DNA of 64,000 nt, taken from Coriaria nepalensis (taxonomy: Eukaryota > Streptophyta > Magnoliopsida > Cucurbitales > Coriariaceae). The stretch spans positions 6,091,001-6,155,000 of the forward strand of contig CP114495.1 in NCBI GenBank assembly GCA_027186245.1, written 5' to 3'. Each line of letters opens with the position of its first letter. Position 1 is the first letter of the stretch. The notes beneath the pieces are model-generated. The model was not told the DNA's origin. It made no database searches and saw only the letters and a list, made by a program, of their open reading frames with translations. Of this stretch, positions 47,808-60,185 are shown piece after piece. The translations under genes and the position numbers were made by a program.

Positions 47808-49943
47808 ATGGCCGTCGGGTACAATCCTCTCTCTCAAGAAAATATACTGATTCAAACGGCGCATTGTATTAACGTATTTTTGTCTTTCGCAGAAAGAACA
47901 AGCGTATTTCAAAGGGTAAGAAGGGAGGCAAGAAGAAGGCGTAAGTATTTTGATGCACATGTCAACGAGCTAACTCTTATTCTCTTATCTCCCTCCATTA
48001 AATTTGATTCTGGAATTCCACGATTTTTAGTTTTTTTTTTTTAATTTTTGTGTTTTTATAATTTTTGTACTTTTTTTCCTCTTCAGCGTTTCTTATTGTT
48101 CTCTATTATGTATGGTTTTCTAGCACTGATCCTTTCGCCAAGAAGGATTGGTATGACATCAAGGCTCCATCTGTCTTCCATGTTAAGAATGTGGGCAAAA
48201 CGTTAGTTTCTCGCACTCAGGGTACCAAGGTATATAAATAGCTTTTCTATTGCCTTTTCATTCGGTTTTACTTTTAGATTTTTGTGTTTGGTTGATGATA
48301 TGATGCGGAAAGTGAAATTAATTTTGATTCTTTAGTATCCCTACTAAATCGTCCTTTGTTATATTTAGCTAGTTGCTAAAGAAAATATCCTTTGCTAGGA
48401 TGAGTTCTAGATGATTCTTATTTCGATTCCATTAGACGTTTTATTTTGATGCATGGCTCACAGACGTCCCTTTCTGAACAAAACAGAGTGTCTATTTTGA
48501 CTTTGCAGAAGTGAGGAAAATATTTTACTTTTTTTAGTAGGATTAATGGATTTATTTAGTGGTGCAGCATCTTCACGATTTAGAATAGCTCTCTAGATTC
48601 AACCGTTCCTGTTTTGTGATTCTTCTGTTTCATGTTTATGAACTAATTCTCTTCATTCGAATGAAAAATAAAAATTGATTCTTTCCCCTTCCTCTTAACA
48701 AGCCAAAGCAACATCAAGTTGCATAGTTATTTTATAATGTTAGCAACATCTTATCCATCTTGTACTCTTTATATAATATTAAGTACATGAATTATCTTTG
48801 ATACCCATGTATATATATATATTGAATTCACCCATTGGTCAAAACAGATTGCTTCTGAAGGACTCAAACACAGAGTCTTTGAGGTATCACTTGCCGATCT
48901 TCACGAGGAGGAGGAACTTGCCTACAGGAAGATCAGATTGAGAGCCGAAGATGTTCAAGGGAAGAATGTTCTGACAAATTTCTGGGTATGATGCATGATT
49001 AAACATTTCTTCAGTTAAGTGTTATTCTATCGTTTTATGAGTATTTTGGCAGTCAGCTCTAAGTTAACCTTCTATGCATTCACAACATTAAGGGAATGGA
49101 CTTCACCACTGATAAGCTGAGGTCTTTGGTAAGGAAGTGGCATACACTAATTGAAGCTCATGTCGATGTGAAGACCACTGATAGTTACACTTTGAGAATG
49201 TTCTGCATTGGATTTACGAAGAAGCGCCCAAAGCAGGTCAAGAAGACTGCTTATGCACAGTCTAGTCAAGTTAGACAGGTGATTTAAACTCTCACTCATT
49301 GTTAAACAATGCGCTCCTGAATTTTGATAAACAAATTGATGTGATTTTTTCTTTAGTGTTATTATGCATATGTGGGTTTGTTACCTTCCTTCATCTCTCT
49401 GTGATAATGCAAAAATGTAAGTTTAGAAATGGGGTGTAGTTCCAACACTGGAATAATTCCTGAGTTTTGTATTTTCATGTCTCTGTCCTCCCACCAAAGT
49501 TATATCAACTGTTTTTATCTTGTGTCAGATCCGTAGAAAAATGAGGGAGGTTATGGTTAACCAGGCCACATCTTGCGATCTGAAAGAGTTGGTTCGTAAG
49601 TTCGTGCTAGAATCAATTGGGAAGGAGATTGAGAAGACAACAACAGGAATCTACCCATTACAAAATGTGTTTATCAGGAAAGTCAAGATTCTGAAAGCTC
49701 CCAAATTCGATCTGGGAAAGCTGATGGAGGTATTATAGTGTCTTATGAACTGTAATATATTCTGTCTATACGTAATACCAGTAATGCGTTTTTTCTGGAC
49801 TGAATATAATTTCTTATCCTACCTTTCTCACTGTATATGTATAGGTTCATGGAGACTATTCTGAAGATGTAGGACTGAAAGTCGAAAGGCCTGCTGACGA
49901 AACAATGGTAGAGGAAGAGCCAACTGAAATTGTTGGTGCTTGA
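47808..49943 (+). CDS. RPS3A: 40S ribosomal protein S3a (eS1), seven exons
   Basis: Exons 47808-47818, 47893-47940, 48124-48229, 48848-48985, 49093-49278, 49529-49729, 49845-49943; all junctions are GT-AG and the protein is 262 aa, the standard plant length. It is a component of the cytosolic small ribosomal subunit. The first exon encodes only MAVG; the next gives the basic [16 protein letters not shown] tail. Conserved blocks follow: [89 protein letters not shown] and [16 protein letters not shown]. No irregularities were seen. The tiny first exon makes automated prediction likely to miss the true start. Confidence 0.97.
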
Positions 49944-50330
49944 ATCCGAGTGTTGTGATGGCGGTCTTATTTTTGATATTCTGAGAAAGTTTTGTTGCTA
50001 CTTTTTATAAAATGTTTTTACCCCGTCTGATTAGCTGTTACAGAGGTTTGACTTTGTATAAGAACCAGGTTTTTCTCACTTTCTTTGATGTTATATATAA
50101 TAGAGGGTCATTTAGTTCTAACACCTAAAATGATAAAAAAAAATTATAAATTTATGTTAATTTTTATATTTATGGTATTGGCCTAATATAATTAAAATAG
50201 AAAAAATAAGATAAAATAAATAAAGATAGATAAAATAATTTTTTTTTAAATTGATAAGGATAATTATTTTAACATTTTTAAATATTTAGTGAAAAGATAA
50301 ATTAGTCTTCATCTCTATTAAAATAATCAA
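49944..50330 (+). other. 3' region of RPS3A and spacer
   Basis: Short 3' untranslated sequence followed by AT-rich spacer. Nothing else recognised. Confidence 0.5.
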
Positions 50331-50881
50331 TAGTATGCTTTTGTTTTAGAAATCGTATTTTTTTATGGGATGTGATTTACTTTTACTTTTTCATCATTTT
50401 TTGTTCATATAAACTTTAAATTTCGAATAGATTTGTATTCAAGTTCATAACCGAATGTGAATTTGAAGATAGAAAAAACTTTGGGTTTAGGATAAGGTTT
50501 ATATTCATATTTTTCACTTTTTTATGAAAAATGTGATAGGTAATTTTCTATTTCTGAATCATTTCATTCAAGTAGTAATTATAATAGACATTTCGAATTG
50601 TTTTGCAAGTGAAAAAATATGGAAAGGTAAAAAAATATAAAATCTAAAGAAAAAAAAAGTGAAGTTTGTATTTCCCAATTTCCTAATGTGTTTGTTCCTA
50701 ATTTATTGATAGAACGTTGAGAAATTGAAAAAGATAATAAAATTCAAAATTTTCTTAATTTCCTAATGTCTTAAGTAGTTTAAGTATATTGAAAAATTGG
50801 AAAACAAAATAGAATATAAACAAAATATTTCACAATTTTCTAATATCTCAATATACGATAGTAGATCGAAATGAATATAAT

Positions 50882-51184
50882 TTGCAACTATTGTATAAGG
50901 TATCAGGTAAAACGATATGTTTCCCACTATTTATAAGAAATAATGAGAATGTAAAGAGATTTGTGTGTCACTTACAATCTATAGATGAAAATTCTACTTT
51001 GTATGTGAAGTTGGTACCGAAGACAAATAATAGTTCATGTGGTGATCGTGAAATACTTGTGCTTTCTATTGTTCATTATCAAGTGGGCGCAGATGGAGTC
51101 GGTAGTATGGATATTAACGATAATCTTAATGACAATTATGATTATTTTTATGAATTTGATTACATTTTGAAGAAATGTAATTGA
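50882..51184 (+). pseudogene. Unidentified frame inside the long-TIR element
   Basis: A 100-residue open frame (VSGKTICFPLFIRNNENVKR, then LQSIDENSTLYVKLVPK) lies just inside the left TIR. Its composition looks like real protein and its position and style recall the short N-terminal domain that precedes the transposase in plant Mutator-like elements, but this is a guess. It ends where the tandem repeats begin; no transposase core was found. Confidence 0.4.
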
Positions 51185-51289
51185 CAAATTATAGTTTTGT
51201 AAAAAGTTAGAAAGTTTATGTAATTTTTGTGTGAAATAAATTTTTTTTTGTTTCTAATACCATATTTTGAAGATATGTAATGAAAGAAA

Positions 51290-52915
51290 TACTAATGATA
51301 TTGTCAAAGATCTAATCTTATCTTTAAATATATTCATATTATGCATAAACCATTTAGAATCATAAATGTGATATCATTCAATAGTTGACCAAATGTTTAA
51401 CCTCTATATATTTATATTATTTCTAAACATTATATTTAGAATCATAAAGGTGACATCTTTCAACTGTTGACCAAAAAATTTGACCTTTAGATGTTCATTT
51501 TATGTTTAAATACTATACTTAGAATCATAAATGTGTAATCTTTTAATAGTTGACCAAACGGTTTAATTTTTTTATGTTCATATTATGTTTAAACACTACA
51601 CTTAGAACCATAAAGTTGATAGTTTTTAATAGTTGGCCAAAAAGTTTGACATTTATATGTTTATATTATATCTAAATACTACACTTAAAACCATTAAGAT
51701 GATTTTTTCCATAGTTGACTAAAATGATTGACCTTTATATTTCATATTATATCTAAATACTACACTTAAAATCATAAAGATGATACATTTCAATAGTTGA
51801 CCAAAATATTTATATTATGTATAAATACAACACTTATAACTATAAAGGTATAACCTTTTAATACCAAATTATTTGACTTTTATATATTCATATTATATCT
51901 AAATATTACGCTTAGAATCATAAATGTGATACTTTTCAATAGTTGACTAAAATGTTTGACTTTTATAAGTTCATATTATGTCTAAGCACTACTTAAAACC
52001 ATAAATGTGATATCTTTCAAAAGTTGACCAAAAGGTTCACCTTTATATATTCACATTATGTCTAAATATTACACTTAAAATCATAAATTTGATATTTTTC
52101 AATAGTTGACCAAAATGTTTGATATATTTATTTTTTCATATTATGTCTAAACACTACACTTAAAACCATAAATGTGTAACCTTTCAATAATTGACCAAAA
52201 CATTTGACCTTTATATATTCATATTATGTCCAAATACTACGTTTAGAACCATAAATAGATAATATTTCAATAGTTGACCAAAAGCTTTAACATTTATATG
52301 TTCATATTATGTCTAAATACTACGTTTAGAACCATAAAAATATAATATTTCAATAGTTGACCAAAATGTTTAACATTTATATGTTTATATTATGTCTAAA
52401 CACTACGATTATAATCATAAAGGTCTAACATTTCAATAGTTGACCAAAAGCTTTGACCTTTATATGTTCATATTATGTCTAAATACTACATTTAGAATTA
52501 TAAAGAGATACCTTTCAATAGTTGACCAAAAAGTTTTGGCAAATATATGTTTATATTATATATAAATACTACACTTAAAACCATAAGTGATATTTTTCAA
52601 TAGTTGACCAAAAGATTTAATTTTTATATATTTATATTATGTCTAAACACTATATTTAAAATTATAAAGGTGTAACATTTCAATAGTTGCCCAAAATGTT
52701 TGACCTTTATATATTCATATTTTGTGTTTACACTTAAAACCATAAATGTGTAACGTTTCAATAGTTGTCTAAAAGGTTTAACATTTATATGTTAATATTA
52801 TATCTAAATATTATAATTAGAATAAAAAAGTTTAACCTTTTTATGTCCACACAATGTCTGAACATTACATTTAGAACTAAAAATGTAGAATCTTTCACTA
52901 GTCAACCAAATCATC
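51290..52915. repeat. Minisatellite: about 19 copies of an 82 bp unit
   Basis: The unit contains CATAAATGTGATA, TTTCAATAGTTGACCAAAA, TTTGACCTTTATATGTTCAT and ATTATGTCTAAATACTACAC. The AGTTGACC word recurs at 51383, 51464, 51548, 51631, 51713, 51795, (51941), 52022, 52104, 52189, 52272, 52355, 52438, 52520, 52602, 52685 and 52763, with spacing of 81-85. One unit near 51860-51880 has lost the word. Copies differ by point changes and small indels, so the array is old rather than freshly amplified. No open frame runs through it. Confidence 0.93.
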
Positions 52916-52918
52916 TAA

Positions 52919-53110
52919 CATTCTCAATTTCTCAATGTCTATCACGTTATTAAGATATTGGAAAATTGATAATCAAAATAAAACCGTCTAACTTTCTCAA
53001 TTTCTCAATATCTATCACATTATTAAAACATTGGGAAATTGGGAAAGAAAATAGAGGGTTCTGTTTTGTACACACTGAAAAATAAAATAGAGGGTTCTGA
53101 TTTGTGCACA
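52919..53110. repeat. Short tandem duplications at the right edge of the minisatellite
   Basis: TTCTCAATTTCTCAATRTCT followed by ATCACRTTATTAA occurs at about 52921 and 52993. AAAATAGAGGGTTCTG occurs at about 53048 and 53087. These are separate from the 82 bp unit. Confidence 0.75.
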
Positions 53111-53524
53111 TATATCCAACTTGACCTTAATGAAATCGAAACAATTTCATGCTAAAAAACACCAATCATTCCAAACTAAGATAATGAAATTGAGCAAAAA
53201 ATATAATAATTCACCTATATACATAACAAACCAATTCATGCCAAATACAATATCTGTAAACATAATAATTTAAACCAACTAAGTCAGATATCGCAATCCA
53301 GAGTTAACAAACCAATCGAGCTTTCACAAATATAAATTAACCTAAACATTATAACAAACATCATATCCAATTATAATAGTATTAAACAAAATAAAACATA
53401 AGTACTATAAAAACCTAATTAATGTATAATTATTTTTTATATATAGCAGTGACAATTTGGCATAAGTACTTAATTGTAACAATCCTTTTTCCTCTTCCGC
53501 ATCTCGCATAATGTAGATTTCACA

Positions 53525-53719
53525 TCATTTCTTACTTTTTATGAAACTTTGTCTTCTCCTTCTTCTGATTTTATTTTCTTCTTCAATCGCCATTGTTGGT
53601 TCAACATACGGCTCATAAACTTCATCCTCCAGTTCCTTTGCCAAAGCATCCACCACATCATCTCCATAATCCAGAAAGCTAGCCAACTTTCTCAAATAAG
53701 GCTGACTTTCTTCTTTCAA
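53525..53719 (-). pseudogene. Unidentified frame at the right inner edge of the long-TIR element
   Basis: The minus strand encodes QPYLRKLASFLDYGDDVVDA followed by LAKELEDEVYEPYVEP, an acidic stretch and a run of arginines (RRRRRQSF). The composition is protein-like and it lies directly inside the right TIR, facing the other internal frame. The frame stays open upstream to TTGAAAGAAGAAAG. I do not recognise it; it could be a captured exon. Confidence 0.4.
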
Positions 53720-54265
53720 TGTAATTTTTAATATACTACAGATAACGATATGAAATATACTAAAGTTAATGTCAAATAAATATTATTAAATATCATAGTC
53801 AATGTACTTTGACTACTTAAAATATTGAGATATTAAGAAAATTTTGAATTATATTATCTTTTCCAATTTCTCAATGTTCTCTCTATAAGGATATATTGAA
53901 AAATTGGAAAACACGAACTCTGCTTCCTCTGTTATTTCAGATTTTCCAGTTTTTGCATTTTTTATCTTTCCACATTTTTTCACTTGCACAACAACCCAAA
54001 ATGTATATTACAATCACTATTTAAACATAATGACCTCAAAAATAGAGAATTACTCATCACATTTTCAAAAAAATAAATAAATAATAATAATATGGGTATG
54101 AACCTTACCCTAAACCCAATATTTTTTATATCTTAAAACTATTCACTTTCGATGAATAACCCAATACCAAACTGCTTTTAATAACATTATCATATTCTAG
54201 TGAGAATTTGGAAATATTTATACAAATCAAATAATTATATTTCTAATATAATAAACACATACTTT

Positions 54266-55086
54266 AAGTCTATAACAATCATACAAATATCATAAAATAT
54301 TCAATGAACACTATAGATTCTACATACTTATTCCAATGAAATGGATAAACCTTTGCCAATTACTTCAAGTTCGCTTCAAATCATTTTTGGATCGTCCTCC
54401 ACGTTCTTCAGCGGCTCCTCTAACCTCGGCCCCTTCTCCTTTCTCTTCATGTTTGAAGCCTCTTTAACTATGTTAAAACTCTCTAACTTCGACCTTTGAG
54501 CTTAAAAATATTTTTCAAACAATAACGATGAAAAATAAAAAGAAATAGAAGAAGAAGAGCTCAAGATTGAAGAATACAGTTGAAGAGATTCGTAGATATC
54601 ACGAGTTTGTGAGGAAAAAAAGTTGAAGAAAAATATGAAAAATTAAAATAATTGTATTTTAATTTTTTTTAATTCAAAATTTAAAGGAGGCAAAAAAATA
54701 ATTCATTCCTTTTTATTTATTTTTTAAATACTGAAATGCTAAAAAAATTAGTTTGACCAAGACATTTTTTTTATGTGCTATGCTCTTAAAAAAAATCTAA
54801 AGCTAAGTTATTGGCACAAATATCTTTATAATACATTCATTAAATTAAAGATTAGAATGGCCATACCCAGCCTTAAACTGAAATGCTGGATACTAAGTAC
54901 ATTGATTTATTATTGAATAAATATTGGAAAAGGTTCTCATTTATTTGATAAGAAGCAAAACAGAAAGGAAAAAGAAAAGGCCAAGCTGGATAAAGCAGCT
55001 TATTATTTTACAGGAAACAGGGACCAGGGCTAGAAAGAAATGAAAACAGGGAAGATGAAAAAGCATCATGCTTTTTATTATTTACC
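54266..55086. other. Intergenic beyond the NET1-like gene's 3' end
   Basis: AT-rich with G+C-richer words near 54385-54440. No gene was recognised. The first bases left of 55087 should be the 3' untranslated region of the NET1-like gene. Confidence 0.45.
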
Positions 55087-58000
55087 TCAGTCTCCATTGG
55101 TTAAAGATCTCATACATCCACATAAGGAAGGCTTCTTCCATTTATCACTGCTGCTCCCACTACTATGGTTAAAGTCCCTCACTAAGTTCTTCACTCTGCT
55201 TTTCTTTCCTTCGTCTTTCTTCCTTTCTTCCAGTTTTACCAACTCGTTCTTGATTTTCTCTACCCTTGAACCCAGTTCCTCAATCTTTTCGGACTCTTTC
55301 ATTACCTGTTCAGTCGCATGGTTTCCGGGAAGAGAGAGGCTGGTTTTAATATTGGTGACTAGTTTACCATTCTCATTAATCTGCTGCTTACTAACTTCCT
55401 CAACATCTTGTAACTGTTTTTCGATTTCTTCGTATTCTGCTTGATTACTTATCTCCGTTCTCTTTTTCAAATATTGGATTCTTGTTTGAAGGTTCATCAA
55501 ATTTTTAGCATCAAAAGAGAGTCTCTCTAGAATCTCTTCTCGGTTGCGGCCTTCCTCTGATTTCCCCAACTTATCAATGCCTAACTCCTTCTCGAGATTT
55601 ACTTCCGAAGAAGAAGAAGCTTCTCCTTTCTCTTTTGCATCTTCAATTTGATGGCACGGGATAGGTGGGGTCACTTGTGAAGTATCTAAGGTTTGATCTA
55701 GCGGGATGTCTTTGATCGATATTTTATTTTTCAGGTCGTTGTTCTTTGACTTCAGATTATCAACGAACATCTCTTCTTCTATTCCTTTTTCTCGTGAGTT
55801 CCTTCTTGATCGAGCCTCTTCCGCCACTCCATCTACAGCTTTATCATTCACTGAACGAGTCTTCTTCATTTCTTCTACCGCAGCCATTTCGATTGCTTTA
55901 ATCCTATTATTCATATTCTGCAAATCTAAGATCCCATCTCCTTCCTAAAGCAAAATGCAGGATTAATAAAAGGAAAAAAAATAAAAATAAAAATAAAAAA
56001 GAGAGAGAAGACAAGCAGTCCTTTTAATCATAGACACTATCCTTACCGGAAAGTTGTAAATGTAATATTACCTTTTCTTCTTCATTGCTTCCATGACAAT
56101 GCGGAGTCTCAGGAAGGATACTGTTCTCGAGCGATGCTACATTATCTATCAGAGAAGCTATGGCAGGAATATAAGCAGAGAGTTGGGATTCAAGCCCTCC
56201 AATTTCACTTTCCAAGAAACTAACAGTCTCTCTCATCTGTTTAATCTCTCTACCTTTTCCTGCACTTTCATCTTCAAGCTTCTCACAAACCCCAACTAGT
56301 TCTCTAACCTTGTTTACAAGTAGAATCTCATTGAAAGAAGAAACTTGAAGATCAAAGTAAAATGCTTCCTTGTGTTCATAAACATCTCTTATCTCTTGCA
56401 TTAGTACTAAACTCCTTATCTTTTCTCTAATCCAGCTTTCTTCAATTTCACTTTGTAACATATCAACTTCAGATTTCAGATTTCCATTCGCTTCACAGAG
56501 GCTTTCCATTTGAAGTTTCTGGTTTCTTGTATTTTCGGAGAGTTGATTGCTTAGTTGATCATATAAGTCCTTCACTTCATTCACTTCCTTATCCAACTTC
56601 TTAACCGTCCCGTTCAATTCTAAATTCTCTATTTCTTTTATCTGAATCTCCTCCTTAAAATCACCGTTTTCCGAAGTGAGTCTTTCAAAATGGTTAATGA
56701 GATCTTTTAATTCAACTGATTTTTCTTTCATGAAGCTCTCCAAAACCATAGAGAAAATTCCAAAAGCTACTGCTTCGAGGAGAATAACACTGTGCACCTC
56801 TTCTAGGATATGTTTCTCGTCTTTCAGTGCAGAAAAATTCTCGAGCAATGATTTCTTCTGTTCAACAAGATTGCAATTGTCTTCTCTCAATTCCTCATGA
56901 GCCCCCTGCAAATATTCAATTCTAACATTCAAAGATTCCATATCCGCTATCAACACATCTTCACTTTTCGTTTTCTCATTCACCTCCAACCTCAACTGTC
57001 TATTCGTCACTTGTAACATATTCTTTTCTTTTTCATGAATGAAAAGTTTCTCCTTCATAATCTCAATCTCCTCCTCGAGAATATTCTTCTCCGACTCAAC
57101 TTCAGAACCATTTATTCTTATTTGCTCGATTAGAGTTAAGAGCACTGAATTCTCAACTTGCAGCTGTTGTTTCACTTCTTTAGTTTTCATAAAAGAGCTT
57201 TTCAAATTCTCAATAGAATCCAAAATACTTCCTATAGGTGTTTCCTCTTGTTCACTTCTAACTCTTTTACTCTTTTCTGCATCAAATTGAAGTGCTATAG
57301 AAACTTCAACAATACCTGTTCTCAATTTCTCAACTTGGTCCAATAAGAATTGTACTTCCACCTGTTGCTCGAGATTTTCAATCTCCAACTCCGAGATCAA
57401 TTTACCGGACAACAAGGAAGCCTCTGCTTGTCTTTGACACTCAAAAATCAGAGAGCAGTTTTTTCCTTCCAAATCCTCAATAAACTTTTGCAAGATGAAA
57501 ATATCTACCTGAGCATATATGACTTTGTCTAGCTCTTCTTTACTCACCCGCCTATTTTCATCTTGTAAAACATCAAAATGGAATTCCAATCGAGCCAGCC
57601 TAGTCTCATTTGAATGCATGTAATTCTCCCGCTTCTCCTTTTCAAGGAGGAGGGAAGATCTTAGCTCCTTCACTTGACAAAATGCAGACTCTTTTTCCTT
57701 CTCTAAATCACAATATATCCCTTCTAATTTTGTAAACCCATTTTCAAGGCTTCTCATTCTCTCTTCAAAGATTTCCATCTGAGACATTAGAGCACCTTTT
57801 TCATTGACAAGAACTGACTTCTCATCATTGACCGACTTGAACAATTCTTCCAAGGTCTTAGATTTTGCTCGCAAAACTTCTATTTCAACATTTGCACCAG
57901 AGAGTGAATTCTCCATCAATGTGTTCTTCTCCAAGAGCTTCTTCATATTTTCTGAGAGAGTCTCCAATTGTGAAAGCAGGATTGATTTCTCCGAAATAAG

Positions 58001-59851
58001 ATTCGATTTCTCTCCTTTAAGAAGCTGATATGACTCCTCCAAATGATGAATCTTCTCCCTCAAGCAACCAATCTCACCATTTGCTTCTGCTAAGGTAATC
58101 TCCATAAGGGCATTGTTTTTTGAATGCCTATCCATGGAATTCAACTTCTCATATAGAGATTCTTTCTGGATTCTGTCCATTTCCCGAGCCTCTCTTAGAT
58201 TTGTGTTTTCATATTGCAAGTTCTTCACATATGATTCAATGCACTCCGGATTCAAACCTACCTCCTCCACTTGCTTGATCACGGTCTCGTATTTTTTATT
58301 CAAGCCCTCCATTTCCTCCCTCATATGGCCAATCTCCTGCTGGAGGGTCTCCATTTTATCTGCTTTTAATGCAATTTCATTTTCAAGCTCCTCCTTCATC
58401 TCCTTCAGGGTACATACTTCATTTTCGAGATTCTTTATCAAAATCATGGAAGAAAAGTTCTGTTCGTTAAGGTTCCGATTTTCTTCCTTGACTAGTTGAA
58501 GTTCCTCCTCCATGCCGTGTTTGCATATATCTAAATCCTTCAGCATCTGAAGACCATCTTTGAGCTCAGACGTGAGATTTTTCTGTTCTTCTTGAGACTG
58601 AGAATGCAGATTCTGCAAATTCCGAAGAGTGGTTTCGACTTGGATGAATTGTGACTTCTCTTGTTGCATCAGAATTTGAAGTTTCTTCAATTGATCCTGC
58701 TTTTGTTCAATCTCCCGATCCTTCACTGCAATCTTCTCGCCCATACCATCTAGCTCCAACGTTAAAGATTGATTCAATCTCTCCAAGAGACTACATCGAT
58801 CTTCCACATTTTTTAATTTCATCGCCTCAATTATCAATTCAGAGTTCGTTTCTTTCACTTCATCTTCAGCACGAGACTTTTCTACCTTCATCTTAGCTAT
58901 AGCCTCCGAGGATTTCCTGTCATATGCTCTTTCTTTCTTTTCATTCATTTCATCAATAGCTTTCTTCATTGCTTCAATTTCGGTTTCTTTTCTTTCTCTT
59001 TGCTTGCTGAGCTCTTCAGAATTTCCCTCAGCCAGAAAGATTTCAGCCTCCAAAAGAGAAATCTTTTCAAGGCATTGTTTGTACAGAAGAAGATCCGCTT
59101 CCTTTTCAGCTTCTAAGCAAAAAATCTGTTGCTTGAGATTTTGAGCATAAGTTTCTGCAATAATAGATGTCTCATTAAGTAATCCGGCGTCTTCTCGAGT
59201 GAGAGCGAACAAATTCTCAAGGCTAGCTTTCTTCTCCAAACAGTGATTGTACTTGAGAAGAACAGAATCCCTCTCATCTTCGACTTCTCGAAGCGCTTCC
59301 TTCAAAATTTTGAACTCGATTTCCGATCTGCTTGCTCGTTCGTCAAAATCTCCAACAAATTTTAGTGCCGAATCAAGATCTCTCTCCAGATTCGTCAACT
59401 TCTCCAAACGAGTTTGATACTGAAGCAGTACATCGTCTTTCATCGCTTGAACCTCAGCTAAATTTGATTTTAGGGTTTGAAATTCACCTTCAGATTTCTC
59501 CGCTTGCTCCGAGTCGGAAAGCCTCTGGTTCTCATCACTCGATGACTTGACGAATCTACTGTGCAATTGATCGTCAAACCTATCTAAGTATGAATTAGAA
59601 GGTGAAGAAGAATCGTCAGAGAGTAGATAAGGTGCTTGGTTCGGAAATGCTTCTGCGATGATCCGATAAGCGTGGCGGAGCTCCACCGTGGCATGATCGT
59701 ACCGCTCTGCTAGGGCACGGTAAGGTCGGTAAAATTCCTCCACCAGTTTCATGAGCTCCGGCCGTTTCTCATTGTACATTTCCGCCCTCCTTGCAAAGGA
59801 ATCTGCATCTTCTTCGATGAGATTGATCATCGCTTCTAATTTTGCATCCAT
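55087..59851 (-). CDS. NETWORKED 1 (NET1)-type actin-binding coiled-coil protein, 5' exon missing from view
   Basis: Visible exons are 59851-56072 and 55944-55087, joined in phase 0 ([16 protein letters not shown]), giving 1545 aa from the ATG at 59851. NET proteins link actin filaments to membranes through an N-terminal NAB (KIP1-like) domain. Here [20 protein letters not shown], then [20 protein letters not shown] and [20 protein letters not shown] are the second half of that domain. They are followed by [12 protein letters not shown] and about 1200 residues of heptad-rich coiled coil. The C-terminus [13 protein letters not shown] is the NET1 signature. The first exon, which should encode the WWW-containing start of the NAB domain, is absent: an acceptor (GATGCAG|ATATGGATGC) sits just before 59851 but no matching exon is seen to 64000. 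Confidence 0.85.
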
Positions 59852-59859
59852 ATCTGCAT

Positions 59860-60180
59860 CGAAACATCTTCCAAGGTCAGATAGCAGAGACGAACAAAAA
59901 AGAGACCGCAATTCCGTTCTTCGATACTCGATTTTCTGTGAAATTTCTACAAATAGAATGATTAAGCTCTAATGCTAATGGATCGAAAGACTATGAATAA
60001 CCGCATAGGTGATCAAAGATAGATCATAGAAGTGTTTCTATAAAGGCCCGCCAAATTTCAAATGTTCTAGCTTCTTTTTTTTTTCTTTCTTTTTTTTCCC
60101 CGAAAAATGTTCTAGCTTTCATACTACAATTTTTGTGAGCTTTGGATTCGATAGAATCTTCAATGCGTAGAAAGAAGGAC
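59860..60180 (-). promoter_or_regulatory. Sequence upstream of the NET1-like open frame
   Basis: If 59858 is a splice acceptor, this is the 3' part of the first intron. Alternatively, CTTTATAGAAAC near 60033 (minus strand) could be a TATA box for a shorter transcript starting within the NAB domain. The open frame extends back to 59911 without an ATG. The sequence alone does not decide. Confidence 0.35.
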
Positions 60181-60185
60181 CCAAC

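Larger units (their letters stand above)
50331..54265. mobile_element. Long-TIR transposable element (about 3.9 kb) with tandem-repeat core
   Basis: The two ends are inverted copies of each other over about 460 bp: left 50331-50792, right 53799-54265. On the left, TGGGTTTAGGATAAGG (about 50483), GCAAGTGAAAAAATATGGAA (about 50608) and ATTCAAAATTTTCTTAAT (about 50742) occur in order. The complement of the right has TGGGTTTAGGGTAAGG, GCAAGTGAAAAAATGTGGAA and ATTCAAAATTTTCTTAAT in the same order. Inside are a 100-codon frame on the plus strand, an array of about nineteen 82 bp repeats, and a 64-codon frame on the minus strand. Long TIRs suggest a Mutator-like or foldback element. The exact ends and target duplication were not fixed. 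Confidence 0.7.

Noticed and set aside
51290..52915. CRISPR-like array
   Set aside because: The repeats are contiguous 82 bp units without distinct spacers, diverged from each other, in a plant genome.
59852..59911. Upstream extension of the NET1-like protein
   Set aside because: No ATG is present in frame there and a consensus splice acceptor lies at its inner end, so it is probably intron or leader.
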